A DNA stretch of 64,000 nucleotides from Campylorhamphus procurvoides (lineage: Eukaryota; Chordata; Aves; Passeriformes; Dendrocolaptidae). Below are positions 62,488 to 64,000 of the stretch, piece by piece. Within the stretch, counting starts at the first letter, position 1; every line of letters starts with the position of its first letter. The notes below the pieces were generated by a model. The model was not told where the DNA came from. It ran no database searches and worked only from the letters and a program-made list of their open reading frames with translations. The position numbers and the translations under genes are program-made. Where the stretch lies: positions 868,001 to 932,000 of the forward strand of contig WBMV01002770.1 in NCBI GenBank assembly GCA_013396655.1, given 5' to 3'.

Positions 62488-64000
62488 CTACAATAATGGG
62501 GGGGAAAACAGTCAGGTACAGACCCAAATTCAGTTTGCAGATGGTTTTAAGGATCTATTATATAGTGGTATACAAAAACCTGCTAAAGGTCCATCTCTTG
62601 ATATAAAGGATGAAGAAGAGTTTGAGCTTTTCAAAAAACCTACCTTGATTTAACTAGAAGTGTAATGAAACTGTTATTCAAAACCCAAGACTTAATCACA
62701 GCTGTGATACATATTATTTACATATTTACATTTTATTCCTAAGAAGTTCTTGGTTGCTCTTGCACCAGACACAGAAATCCATTGTTTCCCCCCAGAATTC
62801 CCAAACAAGACAAACATATGGGAAACTGAATCTGTAAATATCTCTCAGGTTGTTAAAACATTTTAAATGTAGAGAAGTAAAAGGACTTGGATATCAGAAT
62901 ATAAAGTGTCAGTGGAATGGCAGGAAATATCAGCAGTGGACAATACAATGAAATCCAGGGCCAGACCCCCAGCAAACTCCATTGATTTCATGGACATCTT
63001 TCAGGAGAAATAACAAAGGCACTTTTTCTTTCCCCAACTTTTCCACCTGTGATGTGCTATTATACTCTCAGTTTGTATGGAAAGTGCAAAATTAAATGCT
63101 TAATGGTAAATTTAAATAGTGTTCATCACAGTTTAATAATGTCCATCATAATAATAAGATCATAATGGACTAAAGAAGTCTCTTTAAACCCAAGGAAAAG
63201 AATTCTAAAGGTTAAATTGCAATACAGACTTTTTCCTTTAAATCCATTTTTAAGTTTTATCTAAAAAAAACCCCAAACAACATATTTGTCTGGGCAGACA
63301 CTGACAGCAACTCATCAAATCTTTGGAATTCATTAAGAAAAGAAGACAAGAATTCTATATTGTACTGCATATTTGCTAAACCTTGCATATTGAGTATCAC
63401 AGAACCCCAGGTGGTTCACCTGGTGCCCCCTCCTGCCCCAGCAGGGTCATCAGACCCCTCTGGAACACTGGCCAAGTCCACCCCCAGCTCACACAAACCT
63501 GGGCTGGATGTGATCATACATTTAATTTGCCCTCAGGCTGTAAGTTGGCCTTTAATACTCATTCTTTGTGAGGGAGGGATTGTCAGGAGTTTTTAGATGT
63601 CAATCAACGCTTGTTGTAAATCTGTTTGTTTTGATTTCTCTGCTGGGACTGCCATAACTGTGGCGACTTCATCCAGCTTTTATTCTTTTGTGTGGCACAG
63701 TTTCTATTAAATAAGCTTCTTAGCAATGACACTCTGGCTGAAATGCTAAGATTAGCCATTCATGTAGAATAAAGAAATTATCCTGGACTTTACCATTAAT
63801 AGAGATGCCTTTTAGCAAACTCTAACACTGATCAATTCTAAAGTAAATGCTCATATTTATTTCTTATCCATTTATCTTTAATATTATAACACTAAGAGCG
63901 TGATCAGACCTTCTTTTCGTGGCTGAGTACAGGACCACACTGAGAGCAAGGGGGTGTAAGGCATTTAGAATACAGCAATATTTTTGCTCCATAAACCACC
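62488..64000 (-). other. CDH8: CDH8 intron upstream of the first visible exon (partial)
   Basis: Non-coding stretch between the acceptor at 62488 and the right edge. It is A+T-rich. Apart from a probable CR1 remnant at about 63398-63512 I see no gene, RNA or obvious regulatory site. The preceding exon, which should complete EC2, lies beyond 64000. Confidence 0.85.
63398..63512 (-). mobile_element. Probable CR1 remnant, minus strand
   Basis: ATCACAGAACCCCAGGTGG followed by TGGTGCCCCCTCCTGCCCC and CAGGGTCATCAGACCCCTC resembles the diverged CR1-like piece at 14146-14430 (CACAGAGCCCCAGGATGG, GGTGCCACCTCCCTGGTCAT). The likeness is partial and the borders are guesses. Confidence 0.45.

Larger units (their letters stand above)
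1..64000 (-). other. CDH8: CDH8 gene body, internal part (type II classical cadherin-8)
   Basis: The whole window lies inside one minus-strand gene. Seven exons with consistent AG acceptors, GT donors and compatible phases join into an uninterrupted reading frame of 362 codons, roughly residues 220-582 of a protein of about 800 residues. Cadherin-8 is a calcium-dependent adhesion molecule of the neuronal plasma membrane that binds through its outer EC domains and links to actin through catenins. Here one sees EC2 (end), EC3, EC4 and most of EC5. Linker motifs [15 protein letters not shown] and DVNDNAPEF sit at the domain junctions. Assignment to CDH8 over CDH11 rests on remembered family sequences: PPKFAQSLYHFSV, LERQFNIN and HYFLYSLLPEMVNNPNFTIK fit CDH8 best. 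First exons, promoter, the membrane and cytoplasmic exons and the 3' UTR are outside the window. Confidence 0.95.

Noticed and set aside
1..64000. tRNA, rRNA, snoRNA or microRNA genes
   Set aside because: I saw no A/B-box pair, cloverleaf or snoRNA box arrangement that I could defend by eye; a covariance-model scan would be needed to exclude small RNAs.

Overview
This is vertebrate, almost certainly avian, genomic DNA. About 98% of it is intron. It carries the middle part of one gene on the minus strand, the type II classical cadherin CDH8 (cadherin-8). Bird origin is inferred from at least ten CR1 LINE fragments of the avian kind. Most show the antisense 3' end, seen on the plus strand as the 8-bp pattern AATCACAG followed by a GTTTGGGTTGGAAGGGACC-like block. 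Several copies are nearly identical and so fairly young, which suggests a neoavian bird, perhaps a passerine.

Seven CDH8 coding exons read from high to low coordinates: 62487-62320, 58725-58538, 55861-55608, 49026-48890, 30806-30685, 23316-23199 and 99-1 (cut by the window edge). All visible splice sites are AG/GT. Complete exon lengths are 168, 188, 254, 137, 122 and 118 bp, the pattern I know for type II cadherin genes. Phases join without a frame break and give 362 codons: the end of EC2, all of EC3 and EC4, and most of EC5. The signal peptide, propeptide, EC1, transmembrane segment and catenin-binding tail lie outside. Wording such as PPKFAQS+LYHFSV, DRHTDLERQFNIN and NHSQVSRVPVAIKVLD points to CDH8 rather than its closest paralogue CDH11.

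Layout: 62.5-64 kb is the end of an upstream intron; 48.9-62.5 kb holds four exons separated by 2.7-6.6 kb introns; an 18 kb intron (30.8-48.9 kb) has two CR1 copies, two minisatellites and a 60-bp duplication; exon 30685-30806 is followed by a 7.4 kb intron with two CR1 copies, one containing a 34-base assembly gap; a 23 kb intron (0.1-23.2 kb) precedes the last exon. I found no second protein gene, tRNA, rRNA or CRISPR array, and no convincing promoter.

The most interesting points concern exon 30685-30806. Its donor is weak. Read-through gives a 14-residue tail and stop, followed about 170 bases later by a good AATAAA signal, which would give a secreted cadherin-8 ending at the start of EC5. 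The exon also lies between two near-identical CR1 copies in opposite orientation, a layout known to favour circular RNA. Both ideas are inference and need RNA data.
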